Shown: one piece after another, positions 62,425 through 64,000 of the stretch
How positions within the stretch are numbered: position 1 is the stretch's first letter
Layout: each line of letters begins with the position of its first letter
DNA from: Scylla paramamosain
Taxonomy: Eukaryota > Arthropoda > Malacostraca > Decapoda > Portunidae
DNA length: 64,000 nt
Assembly (NCBI RefSeq): GCF_035594125.1
Contig: NC_087190.1
Span: 7,448,962-7,512,961 of the forward strand
Direction: 5' to 3'
Made by a program: the position numbers and the translations under genes
Notes under the pieces: generated by a model
Databases searched by the model: none
The model's input: the letters and a program-made list of their open reading frames with translations, nothing else
What the model was told of the DNA's origin: nothing

Positions 62425-64000
62425 CGTATAACCACTCCTCTCCTACCCATTCCTAGCCACTCCACTCCCAGTCACTCCCAACCATTCCATTCACAACCAA
62501 TCCTCCCCCAGCCATTCCCAGACACAGCCCTCCCAGCCATTACCAGCCATTCCTCTCTCAACCATTACCAGTTACTCCTCTCCCAGTCAATTCCAGACAC
62601 TCCCCTAACAGCCATTCCCAGCCACTCCTCTCCCAGCCATTCCTAACCAATGCCCTCACAGTCTCTCCCATCCCCATCTCCCCCAGCCATTTCCACCCAC
62701 TGCCCTCCCTGCCTCTCAAAGCCACTCCTACCCCGGACACACAAAGGTGATCCTGCCCATCAATTTTCAACCACACCCCTCCCAGCCTCTCCCAGCCATA
62801 CAAAGCCATTCACAGCCACTTCTCTCCCAGCCTCTTCTCCCCCCACCCATTTCCAGGCTCTCCCAGCCATTCCCAGCCTCTCCTAGCCACTCCCAGCTTC
62901 TTTCCCAGCTATTCCCAGCCATTCCCTTCTCAGCCATTCCCAGCCACTCCAGATTCAGCTATTCCCAGTCACTCCTCTCCCAGACATTCCCAGCCACACC
63001 TCTTTCAGCTATTCCCAGGTACTAATCTCCCAGCCATTTTCAGCCCCTCCTTTCCCAGCCATTCCTCGCCACTCCTTTCCCAGTCATTCCGAGCCACTCT
63101 TCTCCCAACTATTTCCAGCCATTCACACCCACTCCTCTCCCGGTCTATCCCAGCTACTTCTCCCCCAGCCATTCTCAGCTAGTCCCCTCCCAGCCTCTCC
63201 TCCCCCAGCCATCCCCAGCCGCTCCATTCCCAGCCACTCCTCCCACAGCCATTCCCAGCCTCTCCCAGTCGCTCCTCTCCCAGCCATTCCTTGTTACTCC
63301 TCTTCCAGCCAATGCCAGCCATTCCTCTCACAGCCATTCACAGCCACTCCTCTCCCAGCCATTGCTAACCACTCCTCTCCCAGACACTTCTACTCCAGCC
63401 ATTCCCAGCCACTCCCCTCCCTGCCCCTCCCAGCCATTCTTCCCCCAACCATTCCCAGCCTCTCTTAGCCACTCCTCTCCCAACCATTCCCAGCCACTCC
63501 TTTCCCAGCCATTCATAGCCAATCCCAGCCACTACTTTCCCAGCCATTCCCAGTTACATATCTCCCCGGCAGTCCTCTCCCATGCAGTCATTCCCAGCAA
63601 CACATCTCCCAGCCTCTTCGAGCCAATCCCAGCCATTCCCAGCCACTCCTCTCCCAGCCATTCCTCTCCCAGCTATTGCCAGCCATCCCTCTACTAGCCA
63701 TTCCTCTTTCAGCTATTCGCTGTTACACCTGTCCCAGCTATTCCCAGCATTCCTAGCTGCTCCTCCTCCAGCCATTCCCAGACTCTGCTCCCTCAGCCAT
63801 TCCCAGCCACTCCTCTCCCAGTCGTTCCCAGCCATTCACAGCCACTCGTCTCAAATCCATTTCCAGCCACTTCTCTCAGAGCCATTCACAGCCATTCCTC
63901 TCCCAGTCATTTCCACCCACTCCTCCCACAGCTAGACCCCTCCTAGCCTCTCCCAGCCAATGCCAACCAATACTCTCCCAGCCATTTCCAGCCATTTCTC
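62425..64000 (-). repeat. Same 25-bp minisatellite, C-rich orientation
   Basis: Units of CTCCCAGCCATTCCCAGCCA plus CTCCT, the reverse complement of the array to the left. It continues beyond the window. Units are diverged (variants ACAGCC, ATTCAC, CCTCTC). ORFs on both strands are shadows of the repeat. Confidence 0.9.

Noticed and set aside
62029..63935. Overlapping ORFs of 60-129 codons on both strands at the right end
   Set aside because: They follow the 25-bp minisatellite, repeat the same short peptide and occur on both strands.

Overview
This is eukaryotic repeat-rich DNA with almost no host coding sequence. Spliced exons, long dinucleotide arrays ((CT)n, (AC)n, (TA)n up to about 250 bp) and a dense population of retrotransposons and DNA transposons of arthropod type suggest a crustacean, most likely a decapod and perhaps a brachyuran crab. 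That assignment is inference from the style of the repeats, not a database result.

The dominant component is one non-LTR retrotransposon family, called family A here, with about 13 copies or pieces covering roughly a third of the window. Its complete form is about 3.3 kb: a 5' UTR of about 240 bp, a single endonuclease-reverse transcriptase ORF, a conserved 3' UTR and poly(A). One copy (8882-12196, minus) keeps an uninterrupted ORF. A second near-full-length copy is at 56604-59891. Other copies are truncated, permuted, inverted or internally duplicated. One plus-strand copy can be followed from 6561 to 18296, because it is split by a hAT-type MITE, by the intact family A copy in reverse orientation, and by a complete 5.4 kb second retrotransposon (family B, 12569-17995). 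Family B has a SAP-like, SGNH-esterase and zinc-knuckle ORF1.

Other mobile elements, left to right: a non-autonomous Ginger-like transposon with 200-bp structured TIRs (484-1913); a Tc1/IS630-type transposase pseudogene (2135-3383); a CR1/L2-type 3' end (5447-6058); a pogo/Tigger pseudogene with a microsatellite expanded inside its ORF (19000-19993) and a matching terminus at 22356; a further CR1-like piece (23465-24390); an RTE-type element (24440-26968); a gypsy-type element whose integrase lies upstream of its RT (28567-30790); a fold-back MITE (34446-35037); a conventional gypsy RT fragment (36740-37795); a collapsed BEL/Pao remnant (54113-54725) between two direct repeats; and two hAT transposase remnants (55574-56595, 61003-62097).

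Host signal is sparse and all on the minus strand. There is one convincing ornithine-decarboxylase-family exon (48400-48552) between (TA)n arrays with partial duplicates nearby. There is a candidate first exon of a secreted protein with TATA and initiator elements (52878-53010), and a weaker candidate exon (52042-52139). The right end is a degenerate 25-bp minisatellite that reverses orientation near 62410 and runs off the window. I saw no rRNA, tRNA or CRISPR array.
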